A DNA stretch of 64,000 bases from VAZQ01 sp963702695 (GCA_963702695.1 CAVPDS010000029.1:124001-188000), one strand, 5' to 3'. Positions 16,410 to 25,054 are shown, counted from the stretch's first letter. Made by a program: numbers and translations. Notes: a model not told the origin generated them from the sequence alone.

Positions 16410-18074
16410 ATGGCGGAGCACACACCGGTCTTGATCGTCGGCGCCGGCCCGGTCGGCCTCGCGCTTGCGGGCGATCTCGGCTGGCGCGGGGTGTCCTGCA
16501 CGCTGATCGAGAAGACCGACGGCGCGATCGAGCAGCCGAAGATGGACCTCATCGGCGTGCGCACGATGGAATTCTGCCGCCGCTGGGGCATCGCCGACTG
16601 GGTGCGCGACGCACCCTATCCCGGCGACTATCCGCAGGATTACATCTGGCTCACCTCGCTCAACGGCTACGAACTCGGCCGCGAGCCGTTTCCCGGCCGC
16701 GCTTTCGAGCCTTGCCCGCCAGAGAGCCCCCAGAAGCGCGAGCGCGTGCCGCAGGACATGTTCGACCCTGTCATGGCGCGGTTCGTTCGCACCTTCGATT
16801 GCGTCGATCTGCAGTACAATGCCGAACTGATCGCGTTCGAGCAGCAGCCGGACAAGGTCATCGCGACGGTGCGCGACACGCTCAGCGGTGTGACGCGCAC
16901 GATCACCGCGGATTATCTCGTCGGCACCGACGGCGGTGCCAGCACCGTCCGCGAAAGCCTCGGCATCACCATGAGCGGCAATCCGGCCCTCACCTATTCC
17001 ACCAACGTGATCTTCCGCTGCCCGGAGTTTGCGTCACTGCACGATAAGGGCAAAGCCTACCGCTTCATCTTCATCGGCCCGGAGGGCACCTGGCTCACCA
17101 TCGTCGCGGTCAATGGTGCCGACCGGTTCCGGATGTCGATCGTCGGCTCGCTCGACAAGGTCAATCACAGCGAAGCGGACATCCACGGCGTGCTGCGGCG
17201 CGCCATGGGCAAGGACTTCGACTACGAGATCCTGTCGGTGATGCGCTGGGTGCGCCGCGAACTCGTCGCCGATACCTACGGCATCGGGCGCGTCTACATC
17301 GCCGGCGACGCGGCGCATCTGACGTCGCCGACCGGCGCGCTCGGCATGAACACCGGCATGCAGGACGTGGTCGATCTCGGCTGGAAGCTCGACGCCGTGC
17401 TGGCCGGCTGGGGCGGCGCGCACCTCCTGGAGACCTACGGCATCGAGCGCCGGCCAGTGGCGATCCGCAACGTCTCGGCCTCGACCGAGAACCTCAAGCG
17501 CATGCTGGAGCCACGCAACAGCCGGAAGCCGCCGCCGGAGATGTTCGAGCCCGGTCCGAAAGGCGACGCTGCGCGCAAGGAGTATGGCGACTGGTACACC
17601 GAGCAGATGCGGCACGAGTGGTTCATGAACGGCTACCACCTCGGCTACCGCTACGACAACTCGTCGATCGTCTGGCCGGATGGCACGCCGGCGCCGCCGC
17701 TGGAAACCCGCACCTACACCCAGACAGCGCGACCCGGCGCGCGCGCGCCGCACGCTTGGCTGCCGGACGGTCGTTCCACGCTCGATTTCTATGGGCGCGG
17801 CTTCGTGCTGCTTCGCCTCCGGGCGAACGCCCCGAGCGGGGAACGCGTGCGACAAGCGGCGGCGGAAACCGGCGTGCCGTTGCAGCTCGTGTCACTCGAT
17901 GTGCCGGCCATTCGCAAGCTTTACGAGCGTGACCTTGTCCTGGTGCGGCCGGACGGCCATGTCGCTTGGCGTGCTGACGCCGAGCCGGCCGACGCGCGTG
18001 CGCTCATCGACGTCGTGCGCGGGGCGAAACCCATCGCCGGCGTGGCGCGTTTGCAGCTTGAGGCGGCATCGTGA
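16410..18074 (+). CDS. FAD-dependent aromatic-ring monooxygenase
   Basis: This 554-residue flavoprotein belongs to the p-hydroxybenzoate hydroxylase group. GAGPVGLALAGDL at residues 11-23 binds ADP of FAD, the DG motif lies in LVGTDGGASTVR near residue 172, and GDAAHLTSP near residue 299 binds the flavin ribityl chain. The extra C-terminal thioredoxin-like domain (from about residue 420) is typical of the larger phenol and resorcinol hydroxylase/MhpA branch. It would ortho-hydroxylate a phenolic substrate using NAD(P)H and O2. It lies between the lyase family gene and the bicupin dioxygenase gene on the same strand. Together with the resorcylate decarboxylase-like gene, a resorcinol-like substrate is plausible but unproven. 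Confidence 0.9.
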   Translation: MAEHTPVLIVGAGPVGLALAGDLGWRGVSCTLIEKTDGAIEQPKMDLIGVRTMEFCRRWGIADWVRDAPYPGDYPQDYIWLTSLNGYELGREPFPGRAFEPCPPESPQKRERVPQDMFDPVMARFVRTFDCVDLQYNAELIAFEQQPDKVIATVRDTLSGVTRTITADYLVGTDGGASTVRESLGITMSGNPALTYSTNVIFRCPEFASLHDKGKAYRFIFIGPEGTWLTIVAVNGADRFRMSIVGSLDKVNHSEADIHGVLRRAMGKDFDYEILSVMRWVRRELVADTYGIGRVYIAGDAAHLTSPTGALGMNTGMQDVVDLGWKLDAVLAGWGGAHLLETYGIERRPVAIRNVSASTENLKRMLEPRNSRKPPPEMFEPGPKGDAARKEYGDWYTEQMRHEWFMNGYHLGYRYDNSSIVWPDGTPAPPLETRTYTQTARPGARAPHAWLPDGRSTLDFYGRGFVLLRLRANAPSGERVRQAAAETGVPLQLVSLDVPAIRKLYERDLVLVRPDGHVAWRADAEPADARALIDVVRGAKPIAGVARLQLEAAS

Positions 18075-18090
18075 AGCCCGCAAGGTTGCG

Positions 18091-18128
18091 TGATCCGGCT
18101 CCGAAAACGCTGCAATTTTTCGGGATCA
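18091..18128. repeat. Short REP-like palindrome
   Basis: TGATCC at one end and GGATCA at the other, with CGAAAA and TTTTTCG inside, form an imperfect hairpin in the 88-bp gap between the monooxygenase and bicupin genes. It resembles the dispersed TTTTCG-GATCATGCG elements of related genomes and could act as an mRNA-stabilising hairpin. Confidence 0.5.
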
Positions 18129-18162
18129 TGCGCTAAAAGCGGCAGCTATCGGGAGCCAGGCC

Positions 18163-19080
18163 ATGAATATCGACCCGCGTGCAAACTATTATTCCGACCT
18201 CGGACGCTCGAGTTTCTCGCCCGGCTGGGCGCGGCCCGAACCATCGATGTGGCCGCAGCCGAAGCCGAGATTCCGCCCGGCGTTCTGGCGGTTCGCCACG
18301 GCGAAGGAGGCGCTCGACCAGTCCGGCGCACTCGTGCCCGCCGACCAGACCGAGCGGCGCAACCTGATCATGGTCAATCCGATCGAGGGCAACGTCTACG
18401 CCACCACGCGCCATCTCGTCGCCGCCTATCAGTGCGTACTGCCGGGCGACGCCGCGCGCACGCACCGGCATAGCGCGGCGGCGTTGCGGCTCGTTCTCGC
18501 CGGCAAGCCTGGCACCTACACGATCGTCGACGGGGCGCGGGTCGACATGGCGCCCGGCGACGTGGTGCTCACGCCGGCGTGGTGCTGGCACGGCCACGTC
18601 AACGAGGCGAAGGAGACCAGCTACTGGATCGATTTTCTCGACATCCCGTTCGTGCAGCTCAGCGAGGCGATGTTCTTCGAGCCGCATCCGAGCGGCGGAC
18701 TGGAGCAGATCCGATCAAGCGGCCCGACAGCGATGCGCATTCCCTCGAGCGAGGCGCTCGGTCCCGGACGCGAGGCCAAGACCGTGGAAGTCGCCAAGGG
18801 CGTGATGCCGACGATCTCGATGCATCTCATCCGCCAGCCACAAGGCGGCCGCGTCGACCTGCCGAAGAACACCGCCAACAACATCTATGCAGTGTCGACG
18901 GGCAAGGCGCGCCTCACGGCCGAGGGGGGCTTTGACGAAACGCTCGGGCCCGGCGACGTCGCCGCCATTCCATGCTGGCATCGCCACAGCATCGAAGCGG
19001 TTGAGGATACGGTAGTGTTCCGCGTGTCCGACGAGCCGATCCTGAGCAAGACCGGCCTGCTGCGGACGGCATCGGCGTGA
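18163..19080 (+). CDS. Bicupin, gentisate 1,2-dioxygenase-like
   Basis: The 305-residue protein has two cupin domains. The first carries ARTHRHSAAALRLVLAG near residues 98-114 and a late WHGH near residues 145-148. The second carries GDVAAIPCWHRHSIEA near residues 266-281. This layout matches gentisate 1,2-dioxygenase and related ring-cleaving bicupins (salicylate or 1-hydroxy-2-naphthoate dioxygenase), which bind Fe(II) through the first HxH pair. They open the ring of a hydroxybenzoate to a keto acid that FAH-family enzymes can hydrolyse, and two such enzymes are encoded nearby. The ATG at 18163 follows GGGAG. The protein is shorter than typical gentisate dioxygenases (about 340-350), so the substrate may differ. 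Confidence 0.82.
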   Translation: MNIDPRANYYSDLGRSSFSPGWARPEPSMWPQPKPRFRPAFWRFATAKEALDQSGALVPADQTERRNLIMVNPIEGNVYATTRHLVAAYQCVLPGDAARTHRHSAAALRLVLAGKPGTYTIVDGARVDMAPGDVVLTPAWCWHGHVNEAKETSYWIDFLDIPFVQLSEAMFFEPHPSGGLEQIRSSGPTAMRIPSSEALGPGREAKTVEVAKGVMPTISMHLIRQPQGGRVDLPKNTANNIYAVSTGKARLTAEGGFDETLGPGDVAAIPCWHRHSIEAVEDTVVFRVSDEPILSKTGLLRTASA

Positions 19081-19109
19081 AGTCAATTCAGGTGACGGCC
19101 TTGGATCTG

Positions 19110-19216
19110 TCGTTCCCGCGCAAGCGGAGACCCATATCCTCCGAGCTGCAATTTTGGCGCGTCCGTGGAACCATGGCAGGGACACGGCGTATGGGTCCCG
19201 GCTGGCGCGGGGACGA
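19110..19216. repeat. Interspersed palindromic element
   Basis: The arm 19110-19136 (TCGTTCCCGCGC...ACCCATA) is nearly the reverse complement of 19190-19216, with about 53 bp between. It fills the gap between the bicupin and the next aldolase-like gene and ends just before the latter's ribosome binding site. Similar elements occur at 61023-61080 and 62656-62737, so it is a dispersed repeat of this genome. Confidence 0.75.
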
Positions 19217-19236
19217 CGAAAAAGGGGAGGGGACGC

Positions 19237-19992
19237 TTGACCGACAAGCTCCGGGAGTTACTGACCAACGCGGGCCGGGTGCTCGTGATGGAAGAGCAGG
19301 GCGACTATGTCGCCGGCCACATCACCGCGCGGCTGCCTGACGGCAGCGGTCGCTTCCTGATGAAGCCCGCGGGCATCGGCCTCGACGAGATATCGCCAGA
19401 GAACATCATCACCGTCGATGCCGACGGCCAAAAGGTCGGCGGCACGATGCCGCGGCACAATGAGGTGTTCATCCATTCGGAGATTCTGCGGGCGCGGCCG
19501 GATATCCAGTCCGTGCTGCACACCCATCCGGAGCATGCGGTGGCGTTCTCGTCGCTCGGGCGGCCGCTGCTGCCGGTCGGCAACGAGGGCTCGGTGTTTG
19601 CCGGCGGCGTACCGATCTTCGATGAGACCACCGATCTCATCATCAATGCCGAGCGAGGCCGGGCGGTGGCGCGGTGGCTCGGCGAGCATTCCGTGCTGAT
19701 CCTGCGCAACCATGGCATCGTCACTGCCGGTCACTGCGTCGAGGAAGCGGTTTGGCTGGCATTGAAGCTCGAACGCGCCTGCCGGGTACAACTGCTCGCG
19801 GAGGCTGCCGGCGGTCCGAAGCTGCTCGCCGAGGGCGACGACCTCAAGAAGAAGGGCGGCCGCTCGAACCGCAAGGATCTGCACACCAACGCGTTCGATT
19901 ATCTGGTGCGGCGGTGGTGCCGGCATTGCGGGCAGGAGGTCGCGGCGCCGACGCGCGTCACCACGCACGAGAATCCGCGCAACGCGACGTAG
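19237..19992 (+). CDS. Class II aldolase/adducin family protein, TTG start
   Basis: The 251-residue protein has the zinc-binding pair VLHTHPEHAVAF near residue 90 and LRNHGIVTAG near residue 160, with the upstream HSEIL segment of the family. I place the start at TTG 19237 because GGGGAGGGG lies just upstream and it begins TDKLRELLTNAGRVL. The ATG at 19165 would translate part of a dispersed palindromic repeat. It probably catalyses aldol cleavage or decarboxylation of a ring-fission product. It is distinct from the class II aldolase gene at 9488, with little shared sequence beyond the metal motifs. A late CRHCGQEV stretch near residue 230 is unusual for the family. Confidence 0.83.
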   Translation: MTDKLRELLTNAGRVLVMEEQGDYVAGHITARLPDGSGRFLMKPAGIGLDEISPENIITVDADGQKVGGTMPRHNEVFIHSEILRARPDIQSVLHTHPEHAVAFSSLGRPLLPVGNEGSVFAGGVPIFDETTDLIINAERGRAVARWLGEHSVLILRNHGIVTAGHCVEEAVWLALKLERACRVQLLAEAAGGPKLLAEGDDLKKKGGRSNRKDLHTNAFDYLVRRWCRHCGQEVAAPTRVTTHENPRNAT

Positions 19993-20043
19993 CCATTGCG
20001 TCTCGTCGCGAACGCAGATCGCATCACACAAGGAACAGGCCCC

Positions 20044-21060
20044 GTGCGTTACATCGACGCCTACAATCATTTCTTCCCCAAGCGCTACTACGAGGCGCTG
20101 CTCGACACGCCGGCGGGCGCGAAGGATCTCGGCAAGCGCGTGCGCGGCATTCCGGCGCTCTCGGATATCGACGAGCGCCTGCGGGTCGTCGACATGTTCG
20201 ATGACTACACCCAGATTCTGTCGATGGGTCTGCCGCCGATGGAACGGCTGTGGGGGCCGGAGAAATCTCCGGAAATGGCGCGGATCGGCAATGACGGGCT
20301 CGCCGAGATCGTTGCCAGGCATCCTGACCGCTTCGTCGGTTATTCCGCGCTCCTGCCGATGAACGCGCCGGATGCCGCCCTGCGGGAGGCCGAGCGCACG
20401 CTGAAAAACGGCGCGAGCGCGATCCAGATCGCGACCAATGCCAATGGCGTGCCGCTCGACGAGCCGCAATTCTGGCCGATCTACGAGGCGATCGAGAAAT
20501 CCGGCCGGCCGATCCTGCTGCACCCCTCGCGCACGCGGCAGATGCCGGACTATCCGACCGAGACCTATTCCAAGTACGAGATCTGCAGCGTGCTCGGCTG
20601 GCCTTACGAGACTGGCGTGACGCTTGCGCGGTTCGTTTTCTCCGGGATCATGGACCGCTATCCCAACCTCAAGGTCATCGCGCACCACCTGGGCGGCGTC
20701 ATTCCCTATCTCGAGGGCCGCGTCGCCCACAGCTTCGATCAGTTGGGATCGCGTACGTCGGATGAAGATTACGGCGCGCTGCTCAAGAGTCTCAAGAAGC
20801 GGCCCTACGATTACTTCAAGGACTTCTATGGCGACACCGCGGTCGAGGGCGCGCGCGCGGCGACGGTGTGCGGGTTGGCGTTCTTCGGTCCGGACCATAC
20901 GTTGTTCGCCTCCGATTGTCCGTTCGACAAGGAGAAAGGTCCGGGCTACATCCGCTCGACCATTGAAGTGCTCGATTCGATGGGGCTTTCTCGGGCCGAG
21001 CAGGAAAAAATCTGCTATCGCAACGCGCAGCAGATGTTCGGTCTGGCGGCCGGTAAGTAG
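20044..21060 (+). CDS. Amidohydrolase family 2 protein, probable decarboxylase or hydrolase
   Basis: The TIM-barrel protein of about 338 residues starts at GTG 20044 (MRYIDAYNHFFP). Later metal and catalytic residues are visible in ILLHPSRTR, VIAHHLGGVIPYLEGR and LFASDCPFD. In ACMSD-like enzymes the first motif is D-x-H-x-H; here it reads DAYNH, with tyrosine in place of the first histidine, so metal binding may be altered. Family members decarboxylate aminocarboxymuconate, hydroxybenzoates and related compounds or hydrolyse ring-opened intermediates. It is 8 bp from the next amidohydrolase gene, indicating co-translation. Confidence 0.85.
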   Translation: MRYIDAYNHFFPKRYYEALLDTPAGAKDLGKRVRGIPALSDIDERLRVVDMFDDYTQILSMGLPPMERLWGPEKSPEMARIGNDGLAEIVARHPDRFVGYSALLPMNAPDAALREAERTLKNGASAIQIATNANGVPLDEPQFWPIYEAIEKSGRPILLHPSRTRQMPDYPTETYSKYEICSVLGWPYETGVTLARFVFSGIMDRYPNLKVIAHHLGGVIPYLEGRVAHSFDQLGSRTSDEDYGALLKSLKKRPYDYFKDFYGDTAVEGARAATVCGLAFFGPDHTLFASDCPFDKEKGPGYIRSTIEVLDSMGLSRAEQEKICYRNAQQMFGLAAGK

Positions 21061-21068
21061 ATGACGCC

Positions 21069-22016
21069 ATGCCGTCTCCGCGCCGGATCGACTTTCACTT
21101 TCACCTCATCCCGCAGTTCTACAAGGACGCGGCCTACGCTTCCGGCGCGGGACCGGCGATCGGGCGCTATCCGGACTGGTCGCCCGAACTCTCGCTCGAG
21201 ATCATGGATGCGCACGGCATTGACGTGGCGCTCATCTCGCTCGCGCAGCCCGGCGTGCAGTTCGGCGATCCGAAAGATGCGGGGCCGCTCGCGCGCCGTT
21301 GCAATGATTATTCGGCCGAACTTCGCACGCGCTGGCCGAGGCGATTCGGCGCCTTTGCGGTAGTGCCGATGTGGGACATGAAGGAAGCGGTCGCCGAGAT
21401 CGCGTATTCACTCGATGTGCTCAAGCTCGAGGGCGTCTGTTTGTTCGCGAGCTACAACGGCAAGTTCCTCGGCGATCCCGTCTTCGATCCGGTCCTCGAA
21501 GCATTGGCCGTGCGCGACGCGGTGGTGTTCATCCACCCCGCGCTGCACCCGTCGAGCCGCACGCTCGACCTGCCCTGGCCGGGTTTCATGATGGAATATC
21601 TCTTCGACACGACGCGCGCGGTGGTGAACCTGGTCTTCACCGGCGCCATCGAGCGCTTCGCGCGTATCCGCTTCGTGCTCGCGCACGCGGGTGCGCTGGT
21701 GCCCTATTTCGCCTGGCGTCTTGCCGTATCGCCCATGATCGATGCGAGGATGCCGCAAATTCCGCCCGAACAGGTCTTCGCGCGGCTGCGGCAATTCTGG
21801 TACGACGTCGCGCTGTCGCCGACCGCTCCGACGATGGCGAGTCTCGCTGGCGTCGCGGCGCCCGAGCAGATCGTGTTCGGCAGCGATTGGCCCTTCGCAA
21901 ACGCTAGCGTGATAGGCGAAGCGATCAGAACCTACGAGGCGCAGGCGCTTCCGCATCAGCAACGCGCCGCCATCGACCGCGAGAACGCCTTGTCGCTTTT
22001 CCCGCAATTCGCCTGA
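21069..22016 (+). CDS. Amidohydrolase family 2 protein (ACMSD-like)
   Basis: The 315-residue protein begins MPSPRRIDFHFHLIP, a complete D-x-H-x-H metal motif. Then come FIHPALHP (second His), FVLAHAGALVPYFAWR (third His) and VFGSDWPFAN (catalytic Asp). This is the canonical layout of zinc-dependent aminocarboxymuconate semialdehyde decarboxylase-like enzymes. It directly follows another, diverged amidohydrolase gene with a changed first motif; the two may form a heteromer or act on successive intermediates. An out-of-frame ATG at 21061 overlaps the spacer and is not used. Confidence 0.88.
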   Translation: MPSPRRIDFHFHLIPQFYKDAAYASGAGPAIGRYPDWSPELSLEIMDAHGIDVALISLAQPGVQFGDPKDAGPLARRCNDYSAELRTRWPRRFGAFAVVPMWDMKEAVAEIAYSLDVLKLEGVCLFASYNGKFLGDPVFDPVLEALAVRDAVVFIHPALHPSSRTLDLPWPGFMMEYLFDTTRAVVNLVFTGAIERFARIRFVLAHAGALVPYFAWRLAVSPMIDARMPQIPPEQVFARLRQFWYDVALSPTAPTMASLAGVAAPEQIVFGSDWPFANASVIGEAIRTYEAQALPHQQRAAIDRENALSLFPQFA

Positions 22017-22060
22017 CGATATGATGGCGTGAAGAAAGTCCGCAGTCCGGGAGGCGTCCC

Positions 22061-23023
22061 ATGACGCAAATCCGTCATCTCACGCAGCCGATCGCGCGCC
22101 GCGCGGGCGAGCTCGGCGTGCATTCACTCGATCGCTTTCATTTCTCGGTCCCCGATCTGGAGCAGGCGCAAAAATTCTATTCGTGCTTCGGCCTCGACGT
22201 GCGTGCGGAAGGAAACGCGCTGCATATCCACACCCATGGCCACGCCCATCGCTGGGGTTCTCTAGGTGAGGGTCCGAAGAAGCAACTGCAGTTCATCTCC
22301 TTCGGAGCCTACGAGGACGACCTGCCGCGGTTTCGCGAACGCCTCGACTTGCTCGGCATTCCGCGCATCGAGCCGCCGCCCGGGGCAGAATCCAACGGCC
22401 TCTGGTTCCGCGATCCCGACGGCACGCCGATCGAAATCCGTGTCGCCGAGAAGAGCTCGCCCAACGAAAAATCCGGGCTTGAAAGCGTGTCCTGCGCCGG
22501 CGGCATTGCGGGAGCGCCGAGCCGCAGCAAATGTCCGCTGGTGCGGCCGCGGCGGCTCGCCCATATGCTGGTGTTCACGCGTGATATTCCCAAGGCCATC
22601 AAGTTCTACAGCGAGGTCTTGGGCTTGCGGTTGTCGGATCGTTCCGGCGATATGATCGCCTTCATGCACGCGATCCACGGCAGCGATCATCACGTCATCG
22701 CCTTCGTGAAGTCGGAGGGACCGGGACTGCATCACCTGAGCTGGGACGTCCGGTCGATCCACGATATCGGCAGCGGCGCAATGCAGATGGCCGACAAGGG
22801 CTTTGCACGCGGCTGGGGGCTCGGCCGCCACGTGCTCGGGTCGAACTATTTTCACTATGTGCGCGACCCGTGGGGTAGCTACTCGGAATATTCCTCCGAT
22901 GTCGACTACATCCCGGTCGACCATGACTGGAAGGCCGGTGATCACCCGCCGGAGGATTCGTTCTATGTCTGGGGGCCGGTGCCGCCGGAGGATTTTGCAT
23001 TCAATTACGAAACGGGTTCGTAA
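22061..23023 (+). CDS. Two-domain VOC protein, extradiol dioxygenase-like
   Basis: The 320-residue protein has two vicinal-oxygen-chelate domains. The C-terminal one supplies an apparent Fe(II) triad: His in RLAHMLVFT (near residue 168), His in GLHHLSWDV (near residue 226) and Glu in SYSEYSSD (near residue 279). The N-terminal domain starts at LDRFHFSVPDLEQAQKF. This is the layout of type I extradiol ring-cleavage dioxygenases such as catechol 2,3-dioxygenase. The ATG at 22061 follows GGGAGG. It ends the plus-strand catabolic run, 45 bp after the amidohydrolase pair, and gives the island a second ring-cleavage candidate besides the bicupin. Confidence 0.87.
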   Translation: MTQIRHLTQPIARRAGELGVHSLDRFHFSVPDLEQAQKFYSCFGLDVRAEGNALHIHTHGHAHRWGSLGEGPKKQLQFISFGAYEDDLPRFRERLDLLGIPRIEPPPGAESNGLWFRDPDGTPIEIRVAEKSSPNEKSGLESVSCAGGIAGAPSRSKCPLVRPRRLAHMLVFTRDIPKAIKFYSEVLGLRLSDRSGDMIAFMHAIHGSDHHVIAFVKSEGPGLHHLSWDVRSIHDIGSGAMQMADKGFARGWGLGRHVLGSNYFHYVRDPWGSYSEYSSDVDYIPVDHDWKAGDHPPEDSFYVWGPVPPEDFAFNYETGS

Positions 23024-23050
23024 TCTGCGCCGACAAAGATCGTCGCAACT

Positions 23051-24667
23051 TCAAGTCGTCTCGGTATCGACCACATCGGCGATCGGGCGGGCGCCCGGCC
23101 AGCGCTCGTGGGTGAGCGGAACAACCAGCGTCGTTTCCATGCCGGCGGCGTCGAAAGTCTGCGTCACCTCGCCGTTGAGCTGGCGCGCGATCACCATGTT
23201 GATGAGCCTTGAGCCGAAGCCGGGGCGTCGGCGCGCCTTCGGCTCGGGTCCGCCGCGCTCCTTCCAGTCGAGCATGAGTGTGAGGCCGCGGCCGGTGCGC
23301 ACCACACGCCAGACGATTTCGACGCGGCCGGCCCGTTGCGACAGGCTGCCGTACTTGCTGGCATTGGTCGCAAGCTCGTGCAATGCCATGCTGACCCCGA
23401 AAGTCGGGTCGGGTTCGAGAAAAACGTCGGGCCCCTCGAAAGCAATACGGTCGAGGTACGGCGCCAACAGGTTGTTCAACAACTCTCGGAGAGAGGCCGA
23501 TTTCCAGCCGCCCTCGGTGATGAGACGATGCGCATTCGCCAGCGCCAGCACGCGCGCTTCATACTTCGTTACCAGCTCGGCAACGGTCTTCGAATTCTTG
23601 GCCGTCTGCGAGAACAGCGCAAGCAGTTGCGAAAACAGGTTGCCGGAGCGATGCCGCAACTCGCGGATCATCAGCTCCTGCCGGTAATCGAGCTGCCGGC
23701 GCTGAATCGCGCCGGCGATCACGTTGGCGACCGCCGCGAGGAACGAGACATCGTAGGCATTGAATTTTCGCCGTTTGGGCGTGTGGGCGCTCAACACGCC
23801 ATAGGCGCGTCCATCGCGCCCTGCGATCGGGCTGCAAAGACTACTGACCACCCCGTGATCGCGCAGCATGTCCCCGCCACTGAATCGCGTATCGGATGCC
23901 AGGTTTTCCGATACCACCGGTCCACCCGAGGCGAGCGTGAAGCCGGCCTGGGAATTGCGATTGGTCGTCACGTGGGCAACGCCGATGAGGCCGGGTTTCC
24001 ATCCGACCCCGGCGCGCAGCAACAATTCGGCATCGCCGGGAACCAGCTCGAGGATCTTCACGAACTCCACGTCGAGGATCTTGGCGATGGTCTCGACCGC
24101 CTCGTCGAAGAATTTCTGCAGGTCGGCGTCGATGAGCGCGCGCTCGCCGAGGCGCGCGACCGCTTCCTGTTGGCTCGCGCGAATGCGTAGCTCAAGGTGC
24201 ACCTTGATCCGATCGGTGACCTCGCGGCAGGTACTGACAATTCGGGTGGCCGCGCCTTCTTTCACCACCACGCTGGCATGGCACTCGAGCCAGCGATCTT
24301 CGCCGTTTTCGGTGGGCGGAAGCCGGTATTGCAGTCGGCGTGGGTTGTTGGTCCGGGCCATGTCCTGCAACGCGGCGACGACGGCCGGGCGATCTTCGGC
24401 ATGAATTGCCTTCTCGAACGCGGCAAAGCTGCCGTCAAAACTGCCGGGAGAAAGACCATAGATCGATTCTAAATTGGTGGACCAATTGATGCAATTGGAC
24501 GCGATTTCCCACGACCAGATGCCGATCTGGCTGGCTTCCATCGCGACCCGAACCAAGTCGGCGTCATCGATGAAAGCGCGATGGATTGCATTCTCCCGGG
24601 GAGCCTTGCCGTTCTCATCCCATTCCTCGGGGCGAGACTGGGGCGCATCCATCGGGCGACGATCCAT
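23051..24667 (-). CDS. HWE/HisKA_2-type sensor histidine kinase with PAS and GAF domains
   Basis: This soluble 538-residue kinase has no membrane segment. A PAS domain spans about residues 40-155, a GAF domain about 180-325, then the HWE-type dimerisation helix with phospho-acceptor His339 (IRELRHRSGNLF). The ATP-binding domain has HELATNASKYG at 430-440 and the G box PGFGSRLIN. HWE kinases of this form often feed the PhyR-NepR-EcfG stress pathway in Alphaproteobacteria, and phyR lies 8 kb away on the opposite strand. No response regulator gene adjoins it, so it is an orphan kinase and PhyR is a reasonable but untested partner. A weak EcfG-like site (GGAAC, 15 bases, TGTT) lies at 24768-24788. 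Confidence 0.9.
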   Translation of the reverse strand: MDRRPMDAPQSRPEEWDENGKAPRENAIHRAFIDDADLVRVAMEASQIGIWSWEIASNCINWSTNLESIYGLSPGSFDGSFAAFEKAIHAEDRPAVVAALQDMARTNNPRRLQYRLPPTENGEDRWLECHASVVVKEGAATRIVSTCREVTDRIKVHLELRIRASQQEAVARLGERALIDADLQKFFDEAVETIAKILDVEFVKILELVPGDAELLLRAGVGWKPGLIGVAHVTTNRNSQAGFTLASGGPVVSENLASDTRFSGGDMLRDHGVVSSLCSPIAGRDGRAYGVLSAHTPKRRKFNAYDVSFLAAVANVIAGAIQRRQLDYRQELMIRELRHRSGNLFSQLLALFSQTAKNSKTVAELVTKYEARVLALANAHRLITEGGWKSASLRELLNNLLAPYLDRIAFEGPDVFLEPDPTFGVSMALHELATNASKYGSLSQRAGRVEIVWRVVRTGRGLTLMLDWKERGGPEPKARRRPGFGSRLINMVIARQLNGEVTQTFDAAGMETTLVVPLTHERWPGARPIADVVDTETT

Positions 24668-24820
24668 TTCGAGTTCACACTCACCAGTAGCGAGTTGATT
24701 TGGCCCTCTTGTGCAGACAGGTCAACCCATGTTCGGCACTTTCATGCCGATCGTCGTTTTAGATAACACCGCACTTGATAAAGGTTCCCCCGGGCAGCGC
24801 CATTCAGCATGCAGCCCCAT

Positions 24821-24892
24821 AGACATGCATCAACGAGCAGACATGCATCAACGAGCAGACATGCATCAACGAGCAGACATGCATCAACGAGC
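24821..24892. repeat. Four tandem copies of an 18-bp repeat
   Basis: AGACATGCATCAACGAGC occurs four times head to tail without mismatch, followed by a degenerate fifth start (AGACTCGCATC). Each unit holds ATGCAT, itself a palindrome. The array lies in the 435-bp region between the histidine kinase start and the DUF3309 gene. Both strands are open across it (RHASTS repeats on plus, LLVDAC on minus), but neither open frame shows other protein-like features. The rest of the region holds the EcfG promoter at 25029 and nothing else I recognise. Confidence 0.95.
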
Positions 24893-25028
24893 AGACTCGC
24901 ATCGTCCGCTGCACCACTCTTTAAAGCGCGAAGCTGTTCTTTAGTTCCAGGCGGGCTGGTGTTGACGAGAGAATATTCCTCGCCAAGCCGAGGCGGCCAC
25001 AGCGTGCAGCGACGAGGTCGGCAGAGGG

Positions 25029-25054
25029 GGAACTTTCTTCGTAGCGGGTGCGTT
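25029..25054 (+). promoter_or_regulatory. EcfG (general stress sigma factor) promoter for the DUF3309 gene
   Basis: GGAAC and CGTT are separated by 17 bases (TTTCTTCGTAGCGGGTG), an exact match to the alphaproteobacterial EcfG consensus. Transcription would begin about 40 bp before the ATG at 25103. The sigma factor itself is encoded at 31951-32502. Confidence 0.85.

Noticed and set aside
24768..24788. EcfG-like promoter before the HWE kinase (GGAAC, 15 bases, TGTT)
   Set aside because: The spacer is one to two bases short and the first -10 base differs, so it is mentioned with the gene but not listed as a promoter.
24821..24892. Possible CRISPR array
   Set aside because: Units are directly adjacent with no spacers and only 18 bp long, and no cas genes are near.
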